Below, one piece after another: positions 16,334-25,471 of a DNA stretch of 49,850 nt (positions are counted from its first letter, which is position 1; the number at the start of each line of letters is the position of its first letter). A program made the translations under genes and the position numbers. Origin of the DNA: Neobacillus cucumis (GTDB taxonomy: Bacteria; Bacillota; Bacilli; Bacillales; Cytobacillaceae); the NCBI RefSeq assembly GCF_016908975.1, contig NZ_JAFBEX010000031.1:1-49850 (forward strand), in the 5' to 3' direction. A model generated the notes under the pieces. The model ran no database searches and had not been told where the DNA came from. It saw only the letters and a list, made by a program, of their open reading frames with translations.

Positions 16334-16369
16334 ACGGGCTGTTCCAATGGGAAGCCCGTCTATTTTTTT
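16334..16369 (+). terminator. Terminator
   Basis: Perfect 7-bp stem ACGGGCT/AGCCCGT with a T-run (TATTTTTTTC), about 250 bases after the FMN reductase stop. The intervening 16082-16333 has an open frame without a binding site that I do not accept as a gene. Confidence 0.75.
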
Positions 16370-16532
16370 CAATAACATTTAATAGATTAATATTTTCATT
16401 TTTTTTTAATCTTTTTCTCATCATATTCTAATTTAATTTACTAAAAGAATACAAAGTGGAGGAAATCCTTTTACATTCCTTTGCTAATATTTTCTTTGTT
16501 AATAGAAAGCTAGAATATGGGGAGGAAAAAAC

Positions 16533-18155
16533 ATGAAAAAATTTGGAAAGCTTGCTTTGTCATTTGGTGCATTAACGATATTGACGGCAGCACCATTAAT
16601 GGCGGCAGAAAACCAGGCTGTAAAAACCAGTGCGAACTCTACCATACCTTACAATGTACTCAACGATAAGAGTACAAAAACGACTACACCGATCAAACAT
16701 GTTGTGGTCATTTTTCAGGAGAACGTCTCTTTTGATCATTATTTTGGTACATATCCTAGTGCCCAAAATCCGAAAGGAGAACCACAGTTTAACGCAGCAA
16801 AGAATACCCCTACGGTTAATGGTTTAAGTGGCGGTTTACTAACCAACAATCCAAATGGTGCGAATCCACAACGTCTTGACCGCTCTCAAGCCGTAACAGC
16901 TGATATGGATCATAGTTATACGAATGAGCAAAGAGCAACCGATGGGGGCAAGATGGATCAATTTGTTCAATATGGCGGAAAAGGTTCAGATCTTGTAATG
17001 GACTATTATGATGGTAATACTGTAACGGCAATGTGGAATTATGCTCAAGCTTATGCCTTAAACGATAATTCCTTTGGTACAGGTTATGGTCCTTCTACTC
17101 CTGGCGCTTTAAATCTTATTTCTGGACAAACACATGGTTCTACTACATATACGGCAAATATTGCGAAAGGTGGTACCGTTAGCACCTCTCAGCCTACCAA
17201 TCGAACAATAACAGCGGATCCTAACCCTTATTATGATAAAGATTCCTCTGGAAGTACGGCAGCAATGGATGATACCAATAAAAATGTGGGTGACTTATTA
17301 AATGCTAAAAACATCACTTGGGGCTGGTTCCAAGGAGGCTTCCGCAAATCGGATGAGCAGCACAAAAATATTGCCGGCGGCACTTCAACTGATTACAGCC
17401 CACACCATGAGCCGTTCCAATATTATAAGTCAACATCAAACCCGAACCATGTGGCTCCGTCTTCATCTGACATGATTGGTAAAACGGATCAAGCGAACCA
17501 TCAATACGATTTAACTGATTTCTGGACAGCTGCTAATTCTGGCAATCTGCCTGCAGTCAGCTTCCTAAAGGCACCTGAATACCAAGATGGACATGCTGGA
17601 TATTCTGACCCGCTTGATGAACAAACGTTCCTTACCAATACAATCAATAAGCTTCAACAACTGCCAGAATGGAAAGATACTGCTGTTGTGATTGCTTATG
17701 ATGATTCCGATGGCTGGTATGATCATGTGATGGCGCCACTTATGAACGGTTCCAACGATCCTCAATTAGATATGTTGAATGGCCAAGGGGATGCAGGTAC
17801 TCCTAAAGTAGGTACCTATCTTGACAGAGCAGGATATGGTCCGAGATTACCATTACTAGTAATCTCTCCATATGCTAAACAAAACTTTGTTGACAATACC
17901 TTAACAGATCAAACTAGTATTTTAAGATTCATAGAAGACAACTGGAATCTAGGTCGAATCGGTGATAGTTCCATGGATGAATTAGCTGGAACCATGAATA
18001 ATATGTTTGATTTCACAAATGACGGCAATAATAATCAGCTTTTCTTGAATCCTAGCACTGGGGAAAAGGAAAGCAAAGAGAGCGCTGCTAAACAAAGTAA
18101 GGAATATTTAGCAACATTGTATAAAGATGCTGGGGTAGATGCACCCGAAAAATAA
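16533..18155 (+). CDS. Secreted phosphoesterase (phospholipase C / acid phosphatase AcpA family)
   Basis: A 540-residue secreted enzyme with a clear signal peptide (1-25, ending AAPLMAAE). The remainder is the alkaline-phosphatase-fold phosphoesterase domain (PF04185) shared by bacterial phospholipases C and AcpA-type acid phosphatases. The motif HVVVIFQENVSFDHYFGTYP (residues 56-75) carries the metal-site Glu-Asn-x-Ser-Phe-Asp; Val replaces the more usual Arg or His at x. The later DMDHSYTNEQ, KMDQFVQYGG, AYDDSDGWYDHV and GYGPRLPLLVISPYAK are all conserved blocks. GGGGAGG precedes the ATG. A strong terminator separates it from the oxidase operon, so co-transcription with that operon is not implied. 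Substrate (phospholipid versus phosphomonoester) is undetermined. Confidence 0.88.
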   Translation: MKKFGKLALSFGALTILTAAPLMAAENQAVKTSANSTIPYNVLNDKSTKTTTPIKHVVVIFQENVSFDHYFGTYPSAQNPKGEPQFNAAKNTPTVNGLSGGLLTNNPNGANPQRLDRSQAVTADMDHSYTNEQRATDGGKMDQFVQYGGKGSDLVMDYYDGNTVTAMWNYAQAYALNDNSFGTGYGPSTPGALNLISGQTHGSTTYTANIAKGGTVSTSQPTNRTITADPNPYYDKDSSGSTAAMDDTNKNVGDLLNAKNITWGWFQGGFRKSDEQHKNIAGGTSTDYSPHHEPFQYYKSTSNPNHVAPSSSDMIGKTDQANHQYDLTDFWTAANSGNLPAVSFLKAPEYQDGHAGYSDPLDEQTFLTNTINKLQQLPEWKDTAVVIAYDDSDGWYDHVMAPLMNGSNDPQLDMLNGQGDAGTPKVGTYLDRAGYGPRLPLLVISPYAKQNFVDNTLTDQTSILRFIEDNWNLGRIGDSSMDELAGTMNNMFDFTNDGNNNQLFLNPSTGEKESKESAAKQSKEYLATLYKDAGVDAPEK

Positions 18156-18170
18156 AAAATAGATTCACGC

Positions 18171-18207
18171 GGTTAGGTACCTAGTAGGTGCCTAACCTTC
18201 CTTTTTT
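18171..18207 (+). terminator. Terminator between phosphoesterase and oxidase operon
   Basis: 11-bp stem GGTTAGGTACC/GGTGCCTAACC (one T-G pair) with a 5-base loop and T-rich tail. Confidence 0.87.
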
Positions 18208-18261
18208 CTTAGCTACCCCTATGGACTCATCATAAAATGTTATATAAGGACGTGTTCTTGA

Positions 18262-19443
18262 ATGATCTTAAAAATAAGCATGTTATTTTCAATAGGTGTG
18301 CTAATGATTGGTTTACTTTTTCTTTTGACTCATTGCATTTATTTATTTATAAAAAAGAGTAAAAGTGACGTTGGAAAGAGAAAAGGAACCGTTACGATAA
18401 AATATATGGCTTTCCTGACTTTACTAGCCGCCTTGGGTACAGGGATTACAACGAGTTACCAGATTCAAGATGTTCAAGCGGACAGTAATACAAATCCAGC
18501 ACAACTATCAACAACAGCCGATGCAACCGTAGCAAATGCTACCAACTTAAATATGACGGAGCAAGAAATCAATCAACAAAATAAAACCGCGGTCGATATG
18601 ATGAATGAGGAAGCTTTAAAACCGAACATTTTAACAGACGGTACCAAACAATTTCATTTAACGGCCTCTAAATTTGCTTGGAGTCTTTATCCTGGTAAAG
18701 TGATGGAAGGATGGGGTTTTAATTCTACGATACCCGGTTCTCTCATTCGAGTAAAAGTGGGCGATCAGGTTGATATTGTTGTTCATAACATGTTAACCGA
18801 ACCCATGACGGTCCATTGGCACGGACTCCAGGTTCCAAATGCAATGGATGGAGTACCTGGAATGCCCAATCCAGCGATTAACCCGAATGGAACCTTCGAA
18901 TATAAATTTACGGTGACACCTCAAATGGTCGGCACCCACTGGTTTCACAGTCATTATCATGATGATTTTCAGGTTGACGCGGGTATGTATGGTGTGATCA
19001 TTGTCGATCCAAAGGAACACTCAGATCAACCTCATTATGATGTGGATAAATTGTTTACTCTTGGTGCGACCAAGGTGGATGGTGTCGATCCTGAAAATGT
19101 ATTCATGATTAATGGAAAGTCCTATCCTTATACCCCGGCGCTTAACCTGAAAAAGGGGCAGCGTGTTCGATTACGATTAGTGAATTCAAGTGCAGAGGAC
19201 TACCATGCAGTATCTCTTGATGGTTATAACATGACCATTGTAGCGGAGGATGGTCAGCCATTGCCTGATCCACAAACTGTTAACGTCGTTTCGATCGCAC
19301 CAAGCGAAACACTTGATGTCACATTCACGGCAGATCGAGTGGGTGATTGGTGGTTTCATAGTACCATCGCCAGTGAATTGTCCAATCCTGACGATAATCA
19401 AGATACACTAGGTGGAATGATGACGGTTATTCACGTGAAATAA
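18262..19443 (+). CDS. Membrane-anchored two-domain multicopper oxidase, subunit A (N-terminal copper ligands only)
   Basis: A 393-residue protein: two N-terminal membrane helices (about 6-30 and 47-63), a linker to about 120, then two cupredoxin domains outside the membrane. Domain 1 carries both trinuclear-cluster pairs: HWH at 185-187 and HSH at 229-231 (context GTHWFHSHYHDD). Domain 2 has lost its ligands: the HxxHxH motif reads H-A-V-S-L-D (315-320), and HCHxxxH reads H-S-T-I-A-S-E (366-372), so there is no type 1 copper Cys or His and no second half of the trinuclear cluster. It cannot be an oxidase alone. Its stop codon overlaps the ribosome binding site of the second oxidase gene, which has exactly the complementary ligand set. 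The start follows AAGGA at a spacing of 11. Confidence 0.88.
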   Translation: MILKISMLFSIGVLMIGLLFLLTHCIYLFIKKSKSDVGKRKGTVTIKYMAFLTLLAALGTGITTSYQIQDVQADSNTNPAQLSTTADATVANATNLNMTEQEINQQNKTAVDMMNEEALKPNILTDGTKQFHLTASKFAWSLYPGKVMEGWGFNSTIPGSLIRVKVGDQVDIVVHNMLTEPMTVHWHGLQVPNAMDGVPGMPNPAINPNGTFEYKFTVTPQMVGTHWFHSHYHDDFQVDAGMYGVIIVDPKEHSDQPHYDVDKLFTLGATKVDGVDPENVFMINGKSYPYTPALNLKKGQRVRLRLVNSSAEDYHAVSLDGYNMTIVAEDGQPLPDPQTVNVVSIAPSETLDVTFTADRVGDWWFHSTIASELSNPDDNQDTLGGMMTVIHVK

Positions 19444-19456
19444 GGAGGAAACAGGC

Positions 19457-20671
19457 TTGACACAAATGAAAGATATCCTAGGTGTGTGCATCATCCTTCT
19501 GGCATTTTTTAGTGTGATTTTTTCCTTCTTCTATAAGAAGAGGCAATCATTTGTTTATAAAAGGATGGCAATCCTTTGTGGCCTAGTCACTGTAGGCGTT
19601 ATGGCTATATTTCTTCTCACGGCACATGTCGATCCAACGATAGCTAAGTCCATACCAAAAGATTCGAAAAAGAATGCAGCTTCCACTCAGCCTGACCCGA
19701 TACTAGCCACAAATGCTGGGATGCCGGGTGTTACGGATGCGGCAACGGATGCGCTAACGAAGAAACAAATTCAGCATCAAAATAAGGATGCTGAAAACAG
19801 TATGAACGAGAAGGCCATGACACCAAAAATTTTATCAGATGGAACCAAAGAATTTATTTTAACGGCTACTCCGATCGTTTGGAACCTGTATCAACAAAAA
19901 AACGTGAATGTCTGGGGCTATAATGGTCAGACTTCTGGACCTTTACTTCGAGTAAAGGTCGGTGATAGGGTGAAAATTATTTTAAAAAATAAATTAAAAG
20001 AGCCGACGAGTTTGCGTTTTAACGGTATATCCATTCCAGCAAAAATGGGTGGGATCCCCAATAAACCTATTTCACCGGGTTCCTCTTTTACTTATGAATT
20101 TAAGATTACTAGTGATATGGTTGGGACTCACAGTTATGGTAGTGGAACCAATATGGACAAGCAGATTAACTATGGGTTACACGGAGTACTCCTGGTTGAA
20201 CCTGAAAAGAGTATGGAATACCCAGACGCGGATGTAGACGCAATATTTGATATTGGCTCTTTTATAGTGGATCAAAAAACAGAGGAAAATGTTTTTACCT
20301 TAAATGGAAAACCTGGTCCCAATTCACCTAACTTGCAAATGGAACAAGGGCAACGTGTGATTATTCGCATCATCAATAGCAGTGCAGAATCTTACCACGC
20401 AATGCACTTACACGGATACACTTTTCAACTGGTTTCACAGGATGGGCATCATTTGGCAAAACCAGTATCCATGAATGTGGTTAATTTAGCTCCCGAAGAG
20501 ACGGCTGATATTGAATTTGTCGCAAATGCACCTGGTATGTGGATGTTCCATTGCCATATACTTGATCATACCATGAATCCAGACGATGAGATGGATGAAA
20601 TGAGTGGATTGATGACTAATTTTATGGTTAAGCCAAAAGGGAAGCTTAAAAGTGATATGAGTGGGATGTGA
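19457..20671 (+). CDS. Membrane-anchored two-domain multicopper oxidase, subunit B (C-terminal copper ligands only)
   Basis: A 404-residue paralogue of the preceding gene with the same plan: two membrane helices (about 5-25 and 37-55), linker, two cupredoxin domains. Domain 1 has lost the ligands: HWH is R-F-N (187-189) and HSH is G-S-G (228-230). Domain 2 is complete: HAMHLHG (type 1 His314; cluster His317, His319) and HCHILDH (cluster His365, His367; type 1 Cys366, His371), with Met386 as a candidate axial ligand. The C-terminus is Met-rich (SDMSGM), as in copper-handling proteins. The TTG start is 8 bases after GGAGG; an ATG at 19466 is less well placed. The TAAGGAGG overlap with subunit A implies coupled, roughly equal synthesis. 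Confidence 0.88.
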   Translation: MTQMKDILGVCIILLAFFSVIFSFFYKKRQSFVYKRMAILCGLVTVGVMAIFLLTAHVDPTIAKSIPKDSKKNAASTQPDPILATNAGMPGVTDAATDALTKKQIQHQNKDAENSMNEKAMTPKILSDGTKEFILTATPIVWNLYQQKNVNVWGYNGQTSGPLLRVKVGDRVKIILKNKLKEPTSLRFNGISIPAKMGGIPNKPISPGSSFTYEFKITSDMVGTHSYGSGTNMDKQINYGLHGVLLVEPEKSMEYPDADVDAIFDIGSFIVDQKTEENVFTLNGKPGPNSPNLQMEQGQRVIIRIINSSAESYHAMHLHGYTFQLVSQDGHHLAKPVSMNVVNLAPEETADIEFVANAPGMWMFHCHILDHTMNPDDEMDEMSGLMTNFMVKPKGKLKSDMSGM

Positions 20672-20691
20672 ATAAAAAAGGAAATAAAAAT

Positions 20692-20785
20692 ATGGAATTG
20701 GTCGCTATGATTAACTTTTGCGTTATATGCTGCCTTAAGAAAAGTGAATAATATCTTGAACCAAACAGAAGAAATAAAAAAATAA
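20692..20785 (+). pseudogene. Frameshifted small membrane-type protein
   Basis: AAAGGAAA precedes an ATG frame reading MELVAMINFCVICCLKKSE then stop. A shift of frame at about 20710 gives LTFALYAALRKVNNILNQT, then EEIKK-stop, which looks like the rest of a short helix-plus-charged-tail protein. A single small indel explains both halves. It lies just after the oxidase operon and may be its last cistron. Identity unknown. Confidence 0.4.
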
Positions 20786-21053
20786 CATGAAGAATTAACA
20801 AATAATACTAAATGTAATTAATATTTCTTTCTTCAACTACCGGGGCGATTGTTCAATAAGAGCGGTCGCTTTTCTTGTTCCGCTAACGGGATTGTTTAAT
20901 AAGGATTTATAAACATTTATGGGATAATTCATTTTAAATAAAAACACTCCATATGGGAAAAGAATTTCTAACTTATTTAAAAGAATCGTAAAAATTTTAT
21001 AAGTATTTTTTTAAGGGGGATAATATCAACAGTTATAAAACTGGAGGTATTTC

Positions 21054-22052
21054 ATGTAAACTCATCATATTCGTTTAACTTCATCTGAAGTTGGTGGTTT
21101 ATGGGCAAATTATATAGCGGATTCAATGTTTATATGTGTTTATAAATATTATTTAGCTAAAGTTGAAGATGCGGAAATCAAAAAAGTCATAGAGCATGCC
21201 TTCGATTTAGCTCAGCAGCATGTTCAAGTAGTGTCAAAAATATTTAAAGAAGAAGGACATGCTATCCCTCTTGGGTTTACTGAAAACGATGTTAATGTGG
21301 ATGCTCCAAGGCTTTTTTCAGATGAGTTCTTTTTATTTTATACGAAAAATATGACGAAAGGGGCTTTAGTAACATACGGTGCCATTTTACCGCATACCTT
21401 CCGCAATGATATTCGAGAACACTTTATGTCTTGTATCTCTTCTACAATGGAATTGTTTAATGAAACTACGAATGTCCTTCTCTCCAAGGGAGTAGAAGTT
21501 AGGTCTCCTTATATTCCCTATCTCCAAGAAGTGGATATGGTTGAAAAACAGCATTTCTTAGCAGGTTGGTGGGGAAAACAACGACCTCTAACAGCCGCAG
21601 AGATCACTCATCTCTTCTCTAATATGCAAACTAACCATATGGGTACAGCAGTAATAACTGGTTTCGCTCAAGTTGGGGAGTCTAAGGATGTCCGAGAATA
21701 TTTCAAACGGGGGAAAGAAATTGCAAATAAACAAATTGTTGTATTGAGTAAATACTTACATGAAAATGATCTCCCTGCACCTGTAACCTGGGATGCACAA
21801 GTCCAAGATACAACGGAATCTCCTTTTTCCGATAAATTAATGTTGTATCAAATTTCCATGATGACTGCTGCAGGTATGGGAAACTACGGTACGGCAATTT
21901 CTGCTAGTCCAAGACGTGACATTGCGGCTGATTATGTTCGGTTACAAGGAGAGATTGGCCTCTACGCAGAGGACGGTTTAAATCTGCAAATTAAGCATGC
22001 GTGGTTGGAAAGACCGCCTCATGCAGCTGACAGAAATCAGTTAATGAAATAA
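21054..22052 (+). pseudogene. DUF3231-family protein with a stop at codon 2
   Basis: The family's normal N-terminus (HHIRLTSSEVGGLWANYIAD) begins right after ATG at 21054, with GGAGG six bases upstream, but codon 2 is TAA. From codon 3 the frame is open for 330 codons with both four-helix repeats intact: KVIEHAFDLAQQHVQVV, GALVTYGAILPHTFRNDIREHF, then the second repeat from LTAAEITHLFSNMQTNHMG to GMGNYGTAISASPRRDIAADY. The only later start, ATG 21126, would remove 24 residues and has no ribosome binding site. It is either a freshly inactivated gene, a site of read-through or re-initiation, or an error in the sequence. A paralogue is at 14646. Confidence 0.72.
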
Positions 22053-22134
22053 AGAACCAAAGAATATGAAAAATTATTTTGGCTCTTTATCTGCCCGTTA
22101 TTTTAGCACATTTTAAATTTTAATTAAAAATAAG

Positions 22135-22166
22135 AACCATTCTGTGTTTCAGGATGGTTTATTTTT
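22135..22166 (+). terminator. Terminator after the DUF3231 gene
   Basis: Stem AACCATTCTG/CAGGATGGTT (one mismatch) with a TGTTT loop and TATTTTT tail. A weaker hairpin also starts at the stop codon (22051-22089). The rest of 22053-22380 holds nothing recognisable. Confidence 0.7.
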
Positions 22167-22380
22167 GCGAAAATGGTCTACAGAATAGAGTTAGCTAGAC
22201 AGTGATAGCTTTTTTGTCTTATTCATATTAACCTATTTTTTCAATTAATTTATCTTTAAGAATTTATTAATATAAAATGCATTCATTTATCGTGCTACAT
22301 TGTATTTAAATAAATTTGATGGATAGTTAATTTAATAATGCAGAAATGTAGTGTATACACTACTCTTTTCCAATCCCAGC

Positions 22381-23121
22381 TTACTCCCCGTCAGCCAATT
22401 CACCGAGCCGATGGTTAGCGTTTTGGTTGTATACGCCTCCATGGTAGCAAATCACGGTTTCTACATCAAATTCCTTAAATTTCTTAAGTGACTGAAGCGC
22501 TGTCGCCATATCCAGCGTTGCTTGGGGCATAGGACCTTGCAGCTCTCCGTTAATTACCACAAGGGCATCGCCGGCAATTAGCGTCTTGCTCTCATGGTGA
22601 TACAGACTGATATGTCCCGGAGTGTGTCCCGGCGTAAAGATGACTGTAAGGTCGCCGCAGTATGGCAGCACTTCACCATCGCTGACGGTACGATCGACTT
22701 TGGCAGTCGGCGGTGTACCAAACACAGCTTTTATTTTCTGGCGCTGTTCCTCTGGCAGATTTTCCAGCATCTTGGCAACCCGTTCCGGATTCATTTTCAA
22801 CGAGGGCTTTTCGCCTTCAATATACGGTTTGTCTTCTTCATGGGCAAGAACCTCAACCTTATGATTAGCAGCTTTTAAAATTTCTGGCAGACTGCCAATA
22901 TGGTCGATGTCCTGATGGGTGAGGATGACTTTGGTCAGTTTGTGGAGGTGTACACCAGCCTTGTCCATCGCCTCACGAATTTTACCAAGCTGGTTGGGGA
23001 TGCCGGTATCCACTAAGATTACCTCGTCTTCATCCCACAATAGTATCGGATGAATTACACTCTGCTGGCCCATCATATTCATAACCAAGTCAAGTGTTTC
23101 TACATGATTTGCTACTTTCAT
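22381..23121 (-). CDS. MBL-fold metallo-hydrolase (YflN-like group)
   Basis: A 246-residue metallo-beta-lactamase-fold hydrolase. The first metal motif reads LTHQDIDHIGSL, that is HxDxDH where the commoner form is HxHxDH, a variant seen in a subgroup of bacillar MBL proteins. FTPGHTPGHISLY supplies the next His, IAGDALV the bridging Asp, and YHGGV the last His. I start at 23121 because AAAGGAGG lies 7 bases upstream; the frame is open to 23223 without a site. GC is above that of the neighbours, suggesting transfer. Substrate unknown; lactonase, thioesterase and glyoxalase II activities all occur in the fold. Confidence 0.87.
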   Translation of the reverse strand: MKVANHVETLDLVMNMMGQQSVIHPILLWDEDEVILVDTGIPNQLGKIREAMDKAGVHLHKLTKVILTHQDIDHIGSLPEILKAANHKVEVLAHEEDKPYIEGEKPSLKMNPERVAKMLENLPEEQRQKIKAVFGTPPTAKVDRTVSDGEVLPYCGDLTVIFTPGHTPGHISLYHHESKTLIAGDALVVINGELQGPMPQATLDMATALQSLKKFKEFDVETVICYHGGVYNQNANHRLGELADGE

Positions 23122-23511
23122 TTCAGCGCCTCCTTTAATTTGAAATCCATTACCTATTATAATTTCTTTGGTACCCGTGGAGCCAACTAATTGATTCGAA
23201 AAAATTATCGCTGGGAAACTCATGGGTATTTATTGATAGAAGGTCTAGGGATGGAGTAACTAGAGGCTTATGAGTGGTATGTGAATGGTAAAAAAGGAAG
23301 TTGAGTACAGACTCTATTTCCTTTTAATAGGATGAAAGACCATACTTTTGATACCTTTCCATAATGGAAATATCACTACCACGCTACATAGTTAAATAAG
23401 ACCATATAAAAAATGATTTTTTTTAATGCATAACCCTTTTTTTCTAAATCATTCAAAACTACCAATTTTTAAAAAATTATTAAAATTACTCATTTTATTT
23501 TGTATGTTTAA
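23122..23511. other. Intergenic region
   Basis: About 390 bases with no gene. It contains an imperfect hairpin AAAAGGAA/TTTCCTTTT (about 23291-23325) and very AT-rich sequence leading into the phasin-like gene's promoter. Confidence 0.45.
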
Positions 23512-23541
23512 TTGACGGGGCCTAACTCATATGTGTAAAAT
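23512..23541 (+). promoter_or_regulatory. Candidate sigma-A promoter of the phasin-like gene
   Basis: TTGACG (23512-23517), 18-base spacer, TAAAAT (23536-23541), 112 bases before the start codon. Confidence 0.45.
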
Positions 23542-23653
23542 ACATATATAGTAATTGGGAATTATAGTCATAACTAAGATTATTGACTCTACATACTCTT
23601 TTCTTAAGAGGAAAAATAGAGATATTTAATAAAGGACATGAGGAGGAATAAAG

Positions 23654-24283
23654 ATGGCACAAAAGGTAATGGAACCAAAAGAAAAAGTTCTTAGTAAGGA
23701 AGTTCAAAAAGTAGAGGTTGCAGAAGTTGAGATTCAAGAAGTAGAGCTGCAAAACGAAACAAGCTATGTTTCAGAGTCATTAATTGAAACATTTTGGGAT
23801 CAATTTGAAGGTGCAATTTCTCGTAATAGAGAATATAGAGCACAAGGTCAAGAACTTTTCTTAAATGCTATAAAGGAAACAACAAAGTTCAATGAAGTAT
23901 ACCGCAATACTTTAAAGGGTCTTTTTGAGGATGCAACAAAAATTAATAGCGATTTGCGTAAAGGCTTATTCCAAATCTCTGATATTAATTCTAATGAATT
24001 TACTCAAGAAGTGACTGAATCTTTAAAAGGTCAAGTAAGTGAAGTAGCTAATAAATTAGAGGAACTTTCTTTAACTCCAATTAATACTGCCTTTGAGTTA
24101 ATGGAGAAATCAGAGAAGCTTGTTGAACAAAATAGTGAGTCATTTATTGAATATACAAATGAAGCATGGAACGCTTGGGAAGCTATCACAGACAACTATT
24201 TCAAACAAACTAGGGAAATTCATCAAAATATTGCTCAGCGATTAGAAGATAGCGTGCGTATACTTGTTACCCCAAGTAAATAA
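23654..24283 (+). CDS. Phasin-like, helical amphipathic protein
   Basis: A 209-residue, entirely helical protein without signal or membrane segments. The first 40 residues are highly charged and repetitive (Lys, Glu and Val in EVQKVEVAEVEIQEVELQ). Then comes a long coiled-coil-type body (ETFWDQFEGAISRNREYRAQ, ETTKFNEVYRNTLKGLF, LVEQNSESFIEYTNEAWNAW). This composition and size fit granule-coating phasins of the PhaP type, but no PHA synthesis gene is adjacent, and a sporulation or stress protein is also possible. GAGGAGG before the ATG and a strong terminator suggest good expression. Confidence 0.5.
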   Translation: MAQKVMEPKEKVLSKEVQKVEVAEVEIQEVELQNETSYVSESLIETFWDQFEGAISRNREYRAQGQELFLNAIKETTKFNEVYRNTLKGLFEDATKINSDLRKGLFQISDINSNEFTQEVTESLKGQVSEVANKLEELSLTPINTAFELMEKSEKLVEQNSESFIEYTNEAWNAWEAITDNYFKQTREIHQNIAQRLEDSVRILVTPSK

Positions 24284-24354
24284 GGTACAAATTTAAAGAA
24301 AAACATTTTGTAAAGCACAACAGCACTTCTAGTTAAGAAATAATCTATATGTAC

Positions 24355-24390
24355 AAAAAAAGCAGCTGTACCTTCCTGGCTGCTTTTTTT
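24355..24390 (+). terminator. Terminator after the phasin-like gene
   Basis: Stem AAAAAGCAGC/GCTGCTTTTT with a 12-base loop and T-run. Confidence 0.88.
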
Positions 24391-24455
24391 GATACATTTG
24401 AAAGTTTTAAAAATAAAATCCAGTCTTGTCACTTTTCTAATTTAGTGGAGTTTAG

Positions 24456-25355
24456 ATGAATTTTTTAAATATAGGGGTGGTATGGTTGAGTATCGGTGAA
24501 ACTAAGATTCGTTATCAAAAGTGTTCGGATGTATCAGATTTTTTGATATATCAAGCGTTTATGGATGGGTTTTCCGACTATATCGTAAAGTTTAAGTTTA
24601 GTGAAGAAGAGTTTATTAACCGATTTTTTGGTCCTGAAGGAAATAGTAGGGAGAATTCCTTTATTGCTTTTGACCAGGAACGGCCAGTTGGTGTCATACT
24701 AAGCGGGGTTAAAGTTTATGAATCAATTAAAACTATGAGATGCGGAACGTTGGCGATCCACCCTGAGTATAGAGGTAAAGGTATTAGCCAAAGGCTTTTT
24801 GAACTCCATAAACAAGAGGCAAACAACTTAGGGTGTAAGCAGCTTTTTCTGGAAGTAATAGTAGGGAATGATCGAGCAATTAACTTCTATAAGAGGTTAG
24901 GTTATGAAAAAATATACGATATAGTGTACTACACAAACAGTAACCTTTCCAAATTGTACTCAGCAAAGAGTCAGTCCGACCTCTATTTGAAAAAGATTGA
25001 TTTTTCCTTATTTAAACAGGGAATTGAAGAAAGGAATTATCATATTAATTGGCAAAATGACCTTGAATTTATCGCAGAAATTCCAACAAACACATATTAT
25101 GGTGCTTTAAATAATGGTCAACTTAAAGGGGCTCTTTGCATAAGTCCAAGCGGAAAGATTAGTTTTTTAATGATCGAGAAAACATCAAGAGGGAAAGGAC
25201 TAGCATCTGCCTTATTAAAAACAGCTGCTGAGGACCTTCAATTAACCCAAATGTCTACATGCTTTCCAAACAATAGTCTCCTTGAACTTTTTTTCAAAAA
25301 GCAGGGGTTTGCCAAAGATTCTCTTACACAGTTTGAAATGTATATGCTTTTATAA
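24456..25355 (+). CDS. Tandem-domain GNAT N-acetyltransferase
   Basis: A 299-residue protein with two GNAT folds. Domain 1 (about 18-165) contains GTLAIHPEYRGKGISQRLF, whose RGKGIS loop binds the acetyl-CoA pyrophosphate, and GNDRAINFYKRLGYEK, the typical motif B. Domain 2 (about 200-299) has MIEKTSRGKGLASALLKTA and a short C-terminal LLELFFKKQGF. Two-domain GNATs often have one catalytic and one structural half; domain 2 looks reduced. The ATG at 24456 has TGGAG at 5 bases; a TTG at 24486 after AGGGGTGG is an equally good start and would begin closer to the conserved fold. Substrate unknown. Confidence 0.83.
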   Translation: MNFLNIGVVWLSIGETKIRYQKCSDVSDFLIYQAFMDGFSDYIVKFKFSEEEFINRFFGPEGNSRENSFIAFDQERPVGVILSGVKVYESIKTMRCGTLAIHPEYRGKGISQRLFELHKQEANNLGCKQLFLEVIVGNDRAINFYKRLGYEKIYDIVYYTNSNLSKLYSAKSQSDLYLKKIDFSLFKQGIEERNYHINWQNDLEFIAEIPTNTYYGALNNGQLKGALCISPSGKISFLMIEKTSRGKGLASALLKTAAEDLQLTQMSTCFPNNSLLELFFKKQGFAKDSLTQFEMYMLL

Positions 25356-25471
25356 GTCCGCCGACTGAACGGTTGGCTCTTAAAAATGTAAAAATATGTA
25401 ATTTATGTATTGGAAATGGAAATGATGATTAAATATTAATTTTTACATTTAAGAGAGGAAGAGACATAAGG

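Noticed and set aside
18262..20671. Reading the two oxidases as ordinary laccases or as two independent pseudogenes
   Set aside because: Both frames are long and intact with good translation signals, and ligand loss is confined to opposite domains, which random decay would not produce.
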